From positions 2,351,001-2,415,000 of the forward strand of contig WPIO01000057.1 of assembly GCA_009760855.2 (NCBI GenBank): a stretch of DNA of 64,000 nucleotides. Reading direction: 5' to 3'. This DNA is from Cristatella mucedo. Its lineage: Eukaryota; Bryozoa; Phylactolaemata; Cristatellidae. The position numbers and the translations under genes are program-made. The stretch's first letter is position 1. Each line of letters opens with the position of its first letter. Positions 1 to 13,000 of this stretch are shown piece by piece. The notes beneath the pieces are model-generated. The model saw only the letters and a list, made by a program, of their open reading frames with translations, was not told where the DNA came from and searched no databases.

Positions 1-372
1 GCAGGTCGGCAAGAAGTGGTGTGATGTGGCAACTCCGATGCTCACGACAGACAAGCCTAGCTGCAGAGTTTTGCACCAGCTGTGATCGCATGATTGCACA
101 TGCCGGTAGGCCAGCAAGCAGTGAGTTACAGAAGTCATGACGGGATTTCACAAATGCATGGACCAACTTAGACGTGGTATCCTTATCTAAACAAGCCCGA
201 GTTTTAGTGGTATCATGTAGCTGAAAGTAGGCAGACTTGACAGTGGAGCTGATGTGGTGGATGTAGAGTGCACATGCAACGATAGGGCTTCCTTTGCAGC
301 AAATGCAAAGCGCCTAAGAAAAGATTGAGTTCTCTGAGAGCACTTTGTCAAATGCATTATTATTGTTATTAC
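1..372. mobile_element. LINE B fragment with inverted 5' part and forward 3' tail
   Basis: Positions 1 to about 258 are reverse-strand LINE B coding sequence: the C-terminal part of the RT ORF, read leftwards from the SSTVKSAYF region through FCNSLL and RLVCREH. From about 280 the strand flips and the forward 3' end follows: CCTTTGCAGCAAATG, the GCGCCTAAGAAAAGATTGAG hairpin and an ATT-rich tail. This is the layout of a 5'-inverted insertion. The left end lies outside the window. Confidence 0.8.
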
Positions 373-835
373 CTACCTGTATCGAATAGCAGAGTTTCAA
401 GGTTATTAATATTACAAATGCCAAAAACCGTTTGCACAGCACCCAAAGAGAACTAATTTGCTTCGACATTTACGGTAAGATTATATGCTGAAAACGGCGC
501 ATGTCAATTGCATAGTGATGACATAGAATTACAGTGAACATAAGTACACAAAGAGCAATTCGCAGGGATGATCAAATGTGGGGGGAACTGGCAGGCTTCT
601 CTATTGACCAGGTATATTTTTTGCTTCGTTCTTTAAATGTGGTCAAGTTGGGAAATATAGTTCTATGCAATTATATGCCCCATATAAAATAACCTATGAC
701 CTGTAGACTTGACAGTAACCTTTCAAAAAGTTACTGGGTAATGCTGCTGCTGAGAATTCTAATAATCATGTTTGTGTTGACATTGCTTAAAATAAATTGC
801 AACCTTAGCTGACAAAACAAAAAAAATTATCCCAT
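373..835. other. no recognised feature (SLC7 intron)
   Basis: This is AT-rich DNA without a convincing ORF or repeat match, lying in the part of the transporter locus downstream of exon 4. Confidence 0.4.
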
Positions 836-1212
836 CGCGACTTCTGTAACTCACTGCTTGCTGGTTTACCGGCCTGTGAAATCAGGAGCTTCCACCTGGT
901 GCAAAACGTTGAAGATCACGGTTCTGTCACTCAATTTTAGGTACATTCACTCTTTGGCTCCAGCCTACCTATCAGATCTGCTCCCCCACCAAGCTAACCA
1001 TCTTACCACCCACCTTTCTTATTGCAACTGGACTAACAACTAAACTACAAACAACTACATCTTATACGAACCTTAAATCTTTTTGAGACGGTGCCTTTAG
1101 TTGGTAAGCTCCCAAAGCCTGTAACTCACTTCCGACTGGCATCACGACATCCCCCCCCCGATTTTTCGACATTTAAAAAAGAAGCTAAAACATATTACTA
1201 ATATTATTATTA
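836..1212 (+). mobile_element. LINE B fragment (3' part of ORF), degraded
   Basis: Forward remnants match the LINE B C-terminal region: CTTCTGTAACTCACTGCTTGC, then the SLHS-like [16 protein letters not shown], then the GDRAF..KAW-like region near 1085-1135. It carries several deletions, a poly-C run at 1152-1161 and an ATTATTATT end. It is not functional. Confidence 0.75.
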
Positions 1213-1711
1213 CACGAGTAAAAGAGAGGGGACACTCAGGAAGAAAGTAAAAATTCAACTCACACGAAAGGATTCTTTACTTCCTCCGTGACAAAGTTCA
1301 ATGTGTTCCTTCAAAGAACATACACAGACATGGTAGCAAAAGCATGGCACCGATGATCTGAACTTTAGTTTTTGGAGTGCAGCCAATAGAACAGCTATGA
1401 AAGTTGGCCTGCACAGGATTTGCATGCACACACACGGCAAGAATTGCAGGGGGATGGAGTGAATATATGCGACAGCATGCAGCAGCAGCCCATTCGCACA
1501 CGACACAACGAACAAGCCCTAGCGAAGGACAATCAAAGAGAATGGAGAAATACTACATGACAAGTGCTAGCACGAAGATGTAACGCACCCCACTTTAGCT
1601 AATCGGCTATACTATATACACTGAGAAGGAAAAGATGGAGGAACTCCTCTAGCCGGCTAACTAAAGACCCGAGCCACCTCCACTGAGCATCATCGGTGGG
1701 CAACAATACAG

Positions 1712-1808
1712 CCGCTTAAGCTGTGAGTGCCCTATAAAAAGCTCTCCTGCGTAACACCCACATAATATTTATGACTTTGTGGAGTTACAGACGGAGATAC
1801 ATACATAC
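1712..1808 (+). mobile_element. LINE A 3' tail only
   Basis: The stretch matches the 3' end of the LINE A copies at 21.6 and 27.5 kb: the GCTGTGAGTG..CTATA block, CTCCTGCGTAACACCCACAT, TTTATGACTTTGTGGAGTTA and CAGACGGAGATACAT, then short ATACAT repeats. No ORF part is present, so it is a strongly 5'-truncated insertion. Confidence 0.75.
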
Positions 1809-2263
1809 AAGTCTTTCAAGGCAAATCAAAACCGAACGTCGAAGCTGAAGAGAAGACGCATCTGGTCAGCAAGCAGCGAAGATGGTACTGCGGCACACTA
1901 CGGCTGGAAAGTCGTGAGAACTCACACGATCAGCAGCAGAACGAGCAGTATCAGCAGCTGACAGCAAAGGCAGACGTTGCAGCTGAATCTTGACAGTACC
2001 AAAGCTTGCAGGCCTTGTTAAAGCTCACTGGGCAGAAGGGCGGCCTCACAAAAGTCAATATTCTCGGAATGAATGCCGCATCTCTAGCCGCTGTAACCGA
2101 ACACATCCTTTGCTTGCTGGGCCAAAAACAAACAACTGCCCCTTCTTGCTTACCATCCAGCATAGGAGAACAGCGCCGAGTAGAGAGCAAGAGACAGCTT
2201 GCCGACATCGGTGACAGTGCCCTCGAAGGGCTCCCGGAAGTTCTCCACTTTGCCTGCAGTTGA
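1797..2263 (+). pseudogene. unassigned open stretch interrupted by one TGA
   Basis: One forward frame is open for about 65 codons up to a TGA at 1991 and then for about 90 codons to a TGA at 2261. The first half is Gln/Glu-rich and coil-like (HDQQQNEQYQQLTAKADVAA). The second half contains LQALLKLTGQKGGLTKVNIL and ASLAAVTEHILCLLGQ. I do not recognise the family. It follows directly on a LINE A tail. It could be a decayed exon, an unknown element's ORF or chance. Confidence 0.22.
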
Positions 2264-3550
2264 GCAGACACAGCAAGCATAAAGCAATCGTGCTACAGTT
2301 ATGTCGTTTAGGACAGCATTGACTTAAAGGTCTAGGCTAGAATCAACCAGCCGAACGGCTGAGTCGTGGCAGCTTGAAGGTTGGTCACCGAGCAGCAGCA
2401 ATGTTCGACCCTTGGCAGTGGCTAGGTTGTTACAGTTGGCAAGAACATGGCTAATGATAATTACAGATCCAAAAAAAAATAACCACTGGCAAACAATTTG
2501 GTAACAGTTCACTCAGGCTGGGTTCTGACGGCTCTGGCAGCAGAATGGCAACCTCAAGCTTAACATAGAAATCGATATCTTTATATTAGTAACAATATTA
2601 CAGTCAGCCACAACTGATCACCCAATCCTAAGCAGAATAGCTATACCGTTAGGTAATTAATAGGGCATACCCATAGTACCAAATTCTACTTCACAAGCTA
2701 TGTCCTATGCAACAGTACATTCATGCTTAGAAGGTGTCGGGATGAAACTGGATCGCTCATGTATAGGCGGCTGCTAATCAGGCCTTAACTGTACATCGAG
2801 AACAGTCGACATGACAGCATGACGATCAAGGCCCATGATCCACTGCCTACACCCCATCCCATGCATTTGGACTCATGAGCATACAAATGAATAATATAAA
2901 TATATAGCACTAAGAGAACTAGATCTGTTGTTATGTACAGCATATATTCAGGAAAGAAAGTGTGACAACTAAATAGTGGTAGGTAGCATGCTGATTCTAT
3001 GCACCAACATTAGCCCCATATAAGTCTAGGCACTTATGGGAACATATTGGCATGTTTCGGTGAGAAAACAGTGGCGACGAATCTCTGAACCCTGGGATTG
3101 CGTTGCACATAGGCAGTTCAGCCATGGCTATCAAAGCCAGTGGCTCGCCATGGCACACAGGCAGTGCTCAACAGCAGACTCAAACAGATAAAAACTTGGA
3201 TGCAGTGGCTGGGATAACTAGAAATTCTGTCAGCATTCTCGACAGTTCTTAGAAAACCGATCACAGGATCTTTGACCCAGCATACAGCAAAAACGTACGG
3301 CTGAGTCTCTGTGCCATTTTCTGCTGGATTACCAGCATCAAACAGTTGTGGAAAGGATGGTCTACCCCTTCCGAATGACTCACGGCTGCATATCCTGCGA
3401 AGCAGCATCTGCAAAACATCAGGGTGTCCCATTTAACAGTAAACTTTGCCTAGACGACCACGTGCACTCCACAATCGTCTACTTACTTTTAGCCACTATT
3501 CAGCATAGAATTTGAGGCCTGCTTAGATAGAAATACTAGATCAAAGTTTG
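2264..3550. other. no recognised feature (SLC7 intron)
   Basis: This unassigned stretch has one 104-codon reverse ORF at 3118-3432 without recognisable motifs. I searched it for the missing SLC7 exons (the GGWNYLN and TEE regions) and found none. Confidence 0.35.
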
Positions 3551-3552
3551 AG

Positions 3553-4190
3553 CAACCATTGGTGATATTCCATCTCAATTTCAGTAACTCCTTAGTTGCA
3601 AGTTTTCTGGCTTGGGCTATAAGATGGTTACAGTTAGTGCAAAACTCTGCAGCCAGGTATGTTTATCGTGAGTATGGCAGTTGCCACAACATGTCCCTTT
3701 CAACCAACATGCACTGGTCCCTATTAAGCAGCCTATCGACTTGAAGGTTTATCAGTCACTTTTAGGTCGCGTATTTTGTTGCCCAAGCATATAGACTCGA
3801 ACTACTTTCTGATCAAGCCAGGCAGGCATCGAACCACCAGCTCTTTTGACTCAAGTCATGTAGTTTGGCCTCAAAAGAACCTCAAATCATTTGACGACCA
3901 AGCCTTTAGACTGCATGCACTCAAAGCCTGGAAATCAGGAATGACGTCACGACATGCCTGCATTTAGACGGAAGCTACACATAGAACATGTTTTTCACAG
4001 CATTTGATGGTTCGGTCCATGCAAATTGCATTTGTGTGCATATTAAGATTCATGGATGTATGGTATCCCAAACCATGTCAATGTGCTTTGCCTACAGCAT
4101 ATACGAAGTGCCTAGAAAGAGAAGTAGTTGTCCTAGGGTGCTATGAAAATGCTTTAGTGTTATTATTAGTATTGTATATATGCATACACT
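3553..4190 (+). mobile_element. LINE B fragment, strongly diverged
   Basis: The LINE B C-terminal region is recognisable by RWLQLVQNSAARYVYREYGS near 3620-3680, HWSLLSS for HWLPVK, a KHID.. stretch and FRLHALKAW. The 3' hairpin region (TGCCTAGAAAGAGAAGTAG) and an ATTATTA tail follow at about 4110-4185. Frames are broken throughout. Confidence 0.75.
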
Positions 4191-4554
4191 GCACATACTT
4201 TTAAAGATATAAAAAGGTCTGTGCATACAATCGAAGGCAAAAGTATTTCGACAGTTCAGATTGGTTCGATTACCATTGTTTCTTAAGCTCCCCTCTGGAC
4301 TGGAGCTGGGATGCTGATTCAGTCTGCTACATATCAAATGCCCAAGTACAAATTGCTATGATTGGATTACTTGTGGACAATGTGCCCAAAATTAGCCAAA
4401 ACCCTTTAAACTCTTTTAGAAATAGTTGATTTGACCAGAATAGAGCTTTGAGAAACGACCCCTTCATCAGTTCATGCTGGAACCCTGAGGCTGCACGCCA
4501 AACTGTACTGAGAACCCAGGGAGGATTACTTAATTCGCCGGTAAAGCTAATAAG

Positions 4555-5730
4555 TATTGCCGAAGGTCACTGAATTGTCAAGCGTCATCAGGGACAAAAT
4601 CATGGCACTGTACAAAACTGGACATGCATTTGGTCAAATTACTACTACTTTATGAATTCCAAAGCGTACGGTTTGGTGCAATGTAAGATAAAGACCGAGA
4701 GCTCTGAAAAACTACATGGTCTGGCATGACAGTGTTACCACATGGCAGGAGATGACCATCCTAAAGGTGGAGGCATTAAAGGACCGTCTCACTTCGGCTA
4801 AAGCCAATGCTAAAAGTCTGCATGCATCTTCGGGGAAGAGGGCTATTGGTGACACTGTCAGAAGGCGATTAAATGAAGCTGGTCTTCATTCTCGAGTTGC
4901 AAAGAGAAAACCTCATCTGTCGGCAAAGAATAGTAAGTAATAATAATAATATAGAAAGAAAGAATAGGTAAGTCGTTTATAGTGGGCTAAAGCAGAAACC
5001 CACTAGACTGCTAACGATTGGGGATAGGAGTAGAGTTGTTTGGGGTGACAAAAGCTAATCCAGGCTCTTTTCGAATTGCAAAAACACTAGCTGATTCAAC
5101 TGCCTCTCTTGTATAACGACCGAAGAGCCTTAACGGCTATCACCACCGCTTGCAGTGGCAATAAAAGATTGCCCACCTCAGGATTCAAACCCACGACCTC
5201 GGGACCAAGGTCATGAAAAGCAACCGCCTTACATAGTATGCCATCACTGCTCACCAAAAAAGGGCTTTACGAGAGCCGACAACCAAAGAAGCTTACTAAC
5301 CCAACTGTCTGAAGCCAACGGTCAAATTCGGAGAAAAGATATCAAGGTATGGGGGTACTTCAGCAGAAATGGCATCGGAGCTCTGCATGGCATACCAAGG
5401 ATCATGACCCAAGATGTCTAATTTAGACCTTCAAAACAAAAGATTCCCAGGTACTATATGATACTACTACTTCATGGACCGGATTGTATTTTCCAGTACA
5501 AACAACGACCCTAAAAACACCTCTGCTAAAGTTAGGAATTGTTTTCAACAAGTTATCGAAATTGGGTTACCCTTCTGCGACAGTTTAACAATTTATCTTA
5601 GTTTGGCTACCTTCCCGAGACAGTTAAGGACTGGCCAAGTCAGCCTCCTCACCTGAACCCAAACGAGCATTTGTGGGATTAAACCGAGGGATGGTTATGG
5701 CAGCTGGCTGTCTATATCACGACTATGTAT
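4555..5730 (+). mobile_element. Tc1/mariner transposase relic, split by a SINE
   Basis: Forward-frame pieces in order are: a helix-turn-helix start (ELSSVIRDKIMALYKTGHAF, 4555-4640); VRRRLNEAGLHSRVAKRKPH (about 4848-4920); MVWG-like VWGYFSRNGIGALHGI with MTQDV (5345-5420); a FQQDNDPKHTSA-type stretch with the catalytic Asp region degraded to VFSSTNNDPKNTSA (5480-5530); and WPSQPPHLNPNEHLWD around 5635-5680. This is the Tc1 transposase (DD34E) order, but stops and frameshifts abolish function. A SINE sits at about 5087-5262. Terminal repeats were not identified. Confidence 0.85.
5087..5262 (-). mobile_element. SINE-A copy (tRNA-derived) inside the Tc1 relic
   Basis: On the reverse strand it has a B-box-like GTGGGTTTGAATCCTGAGG, the GCAATCTTTTATTGCCACTG body, GCAAGCGGTGGTGATAGCCG and an end reading AGAGAGGCAGTTGAATCAGC. 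It interrupts the transposase relic and so is younger than it. Confidence 0.8.
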
Positions 5731-6574
5731 GCACGTTTTGTTTACTTGCACAAAGCCTTCAGTAGTATAACGGTCAATGTTCATAGTGTTCAATGAGCTC
5801 CATACCTGGGCGATTCCAGCAGGTAGTTGCAAACAAGGAAGGTACACCGTCATATTAGCGAAAATTAATTGTATATGCTTAAATATGAGAACATGCTGCT
5901 TTTTCTATGTTCAACCACTGCATGTACTTTTGGTTATACAAATGTTCCATATTTACTCGACATTCCTGTGAGTAGGGGCCATCATGGCGGCTGCCCCAGC
6001 CGGCAAAATACTTTTGAACTTGAGTGCATTTACTATATAATCACTATACGTGGGTGGCAGTTTATCATAACACATTATAAGAGCAGGATGCTAGCCCGGA
6101 ATATAGATTAGCTGCAAAGCACGGGATTACTGCAATCGACACTATTTTATATTTATCCAATTGGGTCTATTTGTACTCCGTGCATTCTGAATATTAGGTC
6201 ATGCATGGGTCCCAATACGAGCCCTTTGCCTGAGGCAGTGCATTATGGCTGAAAGCCAGCCCTGCGATCAGCAGCCACTGCAGTGAGCGGCGCAATCGTC
6301 TGAAGGAGCAGCTACAGTGCCAGCTCCACAGATCACAGCTCGACTGAGTCGATGCAGGATGGTTGTACACCGACCAAGATTCGACCAATTTCATCTCCTT
6401 AATTTTAGCTGTACTACCGGCTATGAGCACGACAGAATAGCCGCTTTTGGTTGCTAAGAAGCTGGCTGAGCATTCCAGGAAGTATGGGCTGGCTATTCTA
6501 TTGCCACCCACCATGGGACAAGCGTGGTTGCCACGCCTACAGCTATGTTCTGTTTTAGTGTGCAGCTGGTAGAC
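5731..6574. other. no recognised feature (SLC7 intron)
   Basis: Mixed-composition intron DNA. The open frames here have no recognisable motifs. Confidence 0.35.
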
Positions 6575-6615
6575 TCATCTCTCTCCCTCTCTGTGTGTGT
6601 GTCTCTGTGTCTCTC

Positions 6616-6702
<87 letters not shown>
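6575..6702. repeat. compound microsatellite (TCTG)n then (TC)n
   Basis: A CT/GT-rich run resolves into about ten TCTG/CTGT units (about 6619-6660) followed by an uninterrupted TC array to 6702. The ORFs read across it on either strand are low-complexity artefacts. Confidence 0.95.
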
Positions 6703-6704
<2 letters not shown>

Positions 6705-6969
6705 TGCAAAGATGCAACAGTGGCTATTACCAAGCTGATCTTCCAATTAAGTAAACAACACCAGAAAATGAACCGGTCCCTGCCTTCTTCAATATCTACC
6801 CAATTACTTAAGATGACACTGCTCTGATGATGTATGCTCAAGATGATTGCCCAAGGTGATTGCATTAGTTAGAAGGGACTAGCAAAGGGCAAAACAGAAT
6901 CATGGCTGCCTGCCAGCAAAATAGGGAGACTGGGCTCAACCTGAGATGCTGGAACAAGTAGATACCTAC

Positions 6970-7095
6970 CCATGCCGAGCATGACGAAGCCTGTGACTAT
7001 GATTAAAGTGAGAGCACCCAGCTTGGCGACCGTGAACACAGTCTGTATGCGAGCAGCAAGCTTGACACTGGCCAAGTTGATGACGGCCAGACTCA
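6970..7095 (-). CDS. SLC7 transporter exon 4 (TM4-TM5)
   Basis: The acceptor GTTTTAG|TG restores the codon split at the exon 3 donor (G+TG = Val). The reading is [20 protein letters not shown], then [17 protein letters not shown] and MLGMG. This matches the NCYSVKAATRVQ..F..AKLLAL region of LAT proteins. The most probable donor is ATGG|GTAGGT with phase 1 out; a GTATC four bases later is an alternative. The partner exon is not in the window. Confidence 0.9.
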
Positions 7096-10000
7096 CTAAA
7101 ACATACAAAACATAAGAGTGGTTATAGGACGCTTAAATTGCAGTAAAACTAACCTAATCCAGGTGCTTAACCACTCAATGTAACAGAATTATTATCCACG
7201 GTGTAGTGACAAGTGCCATCTCAAGTACGCCAATGTACACAACTAGCATGGCAGCAAGCAAAACACATACAAAGTCATTCATTGCTACCAGTCAATAATA
7301 ATAATAATAATAATAATAATAATTCACTTGATAAAGCGCCCTAAGAGAACTTAATCTCTCTCTAGGCGCTTTACAATAACATCTGTTGCTATTAACATGC
7401 AAAGAGTCATGCACAGGTATGCACTCAAACACAAAATAAACAACAAAGTTGTGCTCCCTAAGGTGGGAAAACTGACAAAAACAGATGAATATTGAGCGGA
7501 CACTCAAAAGATGAAAGGTCTATTGCAGGTAGCAATCACACCCGGAGGCAAGATCCAGACTGTCGGTACATAGGAACTAAAAGTTCGATTGCCAAAAGAT
7601 TTCAATTTATGACAGGAATGAAAAGACTACAAGGAGTCGATGACCAAGTGGTATGGGAGCATGCCAAAAGATCAAGGAGGTCGAATTGGTAGGCTAGTGC
7701 AAGCAAGTGAAGCAATCTGTGAGCACGACAGAGGATCTTATAGGGAGTGTCTATTCTATGTTTGATAGGGTGTGAGTGAAGCGTAGTCTGAGGTGGTATG
7801 TTGCTAAAGCTATGCCGCCAACGACAAACCAGTCAAGCTGCCAAGGTTTGCACCAATTTCAGACGGTTAAGGACACAGGTCAGGAGTCATAAACAAAGGG
7901 AACTACATTGATTATACCCGACGTCACAAACACATGCACTAGTCTGGTAGTCATACTCTAAGCAGGCCCAAATGTTGGTAATGTTCATTAACTGAATGTG
8001 GGTGCTCTGACATTAGGTGAATGTGACAGCCCTCAGTACAATCTGTCGTCTGGCTGGGTAGCTCGACCAAACAATAAACCTGCTGGCTCCAACACTAAGC
8101 ACTCAATCATGAAAAACTATATCGGCCAAGCCCAGTCTATGCACTCTAGACGGTTGCTGGTGTCGAGGGGTCTAGCCCACTCCCTCCTCACTGTACTCCT
8201 TCAGCAGCCCTTATATTCCATGCATGAGTAGTTTTTGCCCTGTCTGGCCATTGTTTGTTCCGGACCAGCCTGACAGCAGGCAGCAGTTTACGGTAGATGG
8301 ATGTCCCCCATAGATGCTGCCCATGCACGGATTTGTGCCAATGCATAGAGTGCTTAGTCATTTCCACCCCTCTACCCTTCCTTGGCTCGAGAGCTGGTGG
8401 CTGCTTAGGCAGTCTGAGCCCTGGTAGGGCCTCTGCCCAATGCTTGCAGGCTATTGAGACATGTTCCCTTACAGGGACAGGTGCTAATCAAATGATAAGT
8501 CACTTGGAATACTAAACCTAATTAGATTATGGGCAGACGTCACTGGAGTGAAGCTAGATTTCGCCCAGATGGAGATATGCTGGCAGAGCCAGTTTTGAGC
8601 ATTAAGCTCTCCAATTTCCGAGCCACACTAATTATTGCCAATAACAAATTAGCTAGTTTTATCGTCATTTAATCTGAAAAAGTTTGCTGCCATCCATGTG
8701 ATGACGTCAGCAATACTTGCAGCCATGGAGTTGAGAGAAGCATTTGCCATATTCGATGGTTTGCAGGGATCAATGGACAGGTACAGCTGTATGTCGTAGG
8801 CATAGAAGTCAAAGCCTTGTGCTTGGCCAAAACATCGGCAGAAGCAAGACCGTAGATTGTAAAAAGCAGCAGACCTAGCACTGGAGTAGCCTGTATTTTA
8901 GTAGTTCCTTTGACGATTGTTGCCTGTTGATATATATGTTCTGAAGTCTCCCGAGGATATATACTAGCTGATTTAACAGCCTCTTTTTGTATAGCGACAG
9001 AAGAGCCTTGACGGCTATCACCACCGCTTGCAGTGGCGATAAAGGATCGCCCACCACGAGATTCGAACCCACGACCTCGGGGCCGAGGTTGTGAAAAGCA
9101 ACCGCCTTACCCAGTGAGCCATTACGGCGGATCTGAACCATAGTACAGACCCGGTGATGCCCAGCCAAGAAGATAGGCGCTCGAGATAGACTTCGTGATC
9201 AATAGTATAAAACACTGCCGATAGAAGAAGCAAAACAAGAACAGAGACTTAACTTAAATATGTGTTCGTGGAAAGTTTATTACACACCCAGACCAGCGGA
9301 GTGATTTGCTCTAAAACCACTCAAAATTATTAGCTAGATTTGAATGAAAGTGTTAAGCTGGTATACCACTACACATTCCAGTGTCTTTCATAGAAACATT
9401 TGTAGTGAGACTAGGCAGAAGTAACTTAGGAAGGCGTTCTCGCAGTCAAGTGCTGTTTTCTTAATTAGTGGTATAACAACAGCCCCATTGAAAGGTACAG
9501 GAACAGAACTTGGGGCAATGAACATATTTATTAGGTTAGCTATGCTTTGCAGCAGCAGATCTATGCATTTCACAAGATGATGGTCCTATATTCATTAGAA
9601 GAGAGTGGCACAAACAGACGGCATGGGGGCAGCAACAGAGTCAAACAGGACAGGAATAACGAAGGTAGAAGTACACACTGTGGGAGCTGAGCCTCGGCAA
9701 GCCAAAATAGTACCTATGCAAAAGGCTGCCAGCAGACGCCTGGCTGCATCCGGGGGCTCGCAGGTCGGAAAAAATGGCTGCAGCAGGTAGTAGGCAAACG
9801 TCAATGCCACTATGGCTTGAGCCGTCGGTCGGATTATAATGACGTTGACCTTCGAAGGAGAGACAGCTAAGCATGCAAACACAGCACCCACATTGACAAA
9901 GCAAGCTAAAATGAGAAGGCAAGATCGAACAAAGTAAGGTCAGTCAACAGTGTACACAGAAAGAAGTAGGCCTGCTGTCCCCTAGGCAAGTCTTTGCTAA

Positions 10001-13000
10001 TGAGCATTATCAAGCTTTATCAAATGCCTGCACGGAAAGAAACCTCATGGAGACAGCCTATTTAAATTTAATTAATAAACCGATCTAGTCTGACATACTT
10101 GAAACTAACGAAATCATTTATGATCACCTTGCCCATAGCCAATGTGTATGGCAGGGCACGGCCAAGAGTGATACTATGATACTATGATCCTACAAGTGCC
10201 CGGCATGTTGTTTTTTTGGTGGAAGTGTGTTTGTCTGTGAGAATGGGCTTACATGGGTGCCTGCACAAGTGCATGCATAGCCACTCACCTGCAAGCACAT
10301 GAGCATGTATGTCTATGCACTGCCGGCCGACTCCTATACACACAGTTGCCTGGGTTACCTTCAGACTACCGATGATGACAAGGCCTACTGGGTGCCCTAT
10401 GTGCATTCAGGTGAAGAGCCACTGCATGAAACACAGGAAGGTTTGTGTGCCAGGTGCCATGGGTGATCAGCTAGGCCTTATTTCATGCAATCCTTTGCTT
10501 GAAGCAACAAGCAACAGTAATTAAGCCTGCTGGGACAAGGGGAAGGGCTGGTAGCAAAGAAAAGGGTCACATATGTAATGTAATGTATCTCCGTCAGTAA
10601 CTCCACAAAGTCATAAAGACCAGGTGGGTGTTACGCAGGAGAGTTTTGTATAGCGCACTCACAGCCTAAGCGGCTTTCGGTACGCATTCAGTAGCCAACA
10701 GACTTCGTCTCATGCAACATAGAGAAAGTGGGAAGCATGGCAGAGTCAGGAGAGCAGTTGAGGTAGTGAGTAGCATGGAAGAAGCAGTTCAGGACCGCTG
10801 AAAAAGATGAGCCATAGTCGGCAGTAGGAGAGTAGCTGTCGTTGCGTAAGAATTGTGGAAGCAAGTTCCACAGTCTAGGACCTGCAGAGCTAAAGCTTCT
10901 GTCGCCAACGGTCTTTAGGTGGAGGAATGGAACAGCTAATTTATTTTCCACACAGGACCTGAGGGCGCGAACAGGCTGAAACTGGTGCAGCAGTTCAGCA
11001 AGGTACGAAGGAGCCAAGCCGTGGCGGGCCACTTACTACTAATCAGCTGACTTTCTTTCTTTCTGTATTTTTTTCTATGCCGGAGGAGATAGAGTGTTCA
11101 ACTACTACAGCCTGCACTGTTTTCCCTATTACTATTGTCATCTCATCATCACCATCATTGTGATTATAAATGACAGCTAGTATGCTTACAAACTTATACT
11201 GGCAGAACATGTCAAGCAAGAAAGGAAGCACAGGTCCGATCATGAACCACACTTGCAAAAAACAAAGCTTGCAACAAACAAAGCTTGCAAAGGCAGACAA
11301 TAAAGCAGAAGCTAAGTGCTAGGAGGGACCGGATCTATATATCATTCATTTGTATAGTACCCTAAGAGAACTATTCAGGCACTTCACACATTCCAAAAGG
11401 CTCGAGCCCATAACCTCGGTCATCAAATACATTCACCTTGTCCTCGGCTCGATGGGAACCCATTAACCAGTGGGCCAAACCTAGCATACTACCAGGAAGC
11501 AAGCTATTAATTGGACTACACCTAGCCGTGGGCACAAGCCGAAAGTTGAAGAGGGGCGATTTTCTCACGGAGGACAACGTGTGTTGATGATGATGTCGGG
11601 AAGATAGTACCAAGCCCCCTTAATCAGTATGAAGAGGAAAGCCAGATCAGCAGTCTGCTACCAGGAAACTGCAGGGACACATATACCACATGCCAATCAA
11701 AAGCTGCCAAATGGCTCCACCACTGAGGAAGCCAGCAGCAAGTTCTGATTTGGGTTTCCTAATTGAACAATGCCAATTGCAATGTCAAGCCTATTTGGGC
11801 CAGTAACCAAGAGTGATTTTCTTAACCAAACAGGACTGACCTCATTTGGCTGTTTATTCGGGAAGGTTTCTGGAGACAGTAATCAAGGACTCTACACACA
11901 CTGCTATGCCCACTGTCCAGGACCTAATTTAGCTCAAGCTACTGTCAGGTTATCCATAAGCCGACCCCATCTAGCCCAACGTAAACAAAAACAGTGGTCA
12001 GAACTGAGACCCAATGCCAACCTTCTGGCTGCCCTTTTTAAACCGATGCCTGCAGACCTCCCAGACATTGGGCAACTGTTGGCAGGTTCTCTACATTCTC
12101 TGCAGCTGTGCTGCATGTCATGTTGCTAACTTCAGTCAGACAATACAGCCAGTACCTTAACTCCAGAAGCTGGACAGGCATTCCTTGCTAGCTTAGCAAT
12201 ACAGTGGAATAGTTCCTGCCTTCCTGGAATAGTCGGCCTTTACACTGTCTGGGAGCTGGCGCCTGTCTGGGAGCTAACATACAGGCCTGCCCTTGGCATC
12301 ACACTCGGGTCACAGGGCAGCTGCTTGCAAGGGAACTTCGTTGGCTGCCATACCCTCATTGGCCTGAGTAACCACACACAGTGTGACTTTGGCTGCTGCA
12401 ACTAGCAGTGGAGTATCTGATGCTGGCTCATAACCCGAATTTTAGCTCGAAACTCAAAGGGAAAAATCGGCCGAGAGACAGCTCGCAATCATAAACACTC
12501 GTACGTCGAGATACTCATAAGCTGAGGTACTACTGTACATAAATAGTCAAAATAACACGGTCTTACACCACTAACCATTGGTTCACCTTCTGTCGGTTTC
12601 TGCCGATCAGTTTAGGGCTTTGTACAACTTGTCCTAAGATGTGAAACACAATTTTTGAGCAACAACTCGGTTACCGTACCGATACTGGCACTCTTTACCC
12701 CTAGGTTGTGCCTTGCACTACAATGTCAATACTTGAACTTCGGTTACCACATATCCCGACCTAACGCATGAAAGCCACTGAAATCCTAATTTGGCTTATT
12801 TAGCTCTCTGCAGTTTCAGCGCCACATCTTTCAATTCCGGCTGAGGTGCTGAATATAGAATTAATTTCTACTCAGAATGTTCATACATCTTTGTCCCAGT
12901 CGTTCTAGTTGTTTTGTCTTTACCTTCACCAATGAAAACTCGTAATAATTCGTCTCCGATATCCTAGGCTGCTTAGGTAGTCCGCACGAGACTATAATGG

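Noticed and set aside
6493-6865. Arg/Glu- and Ser/Leu-repeat ORFs
   Set aside because: Artefacts of the TCTG/TC microsatellite.
1-6969. Search for SLC7 exons 5 onward
   Set aside because: No GGWNYLN-, TEE- or FVGLSC-like reverse-strand segment was found. These exons must lie left of the window.
8966-9132. tRNA gene candidate (TGGCTCACTGG and GGTTCGAATC)
   Set aside because: It cannot be folded into a cloverleaf, and the same unit recurs at several loci with a common non-tRNA body, so it is a SINE.
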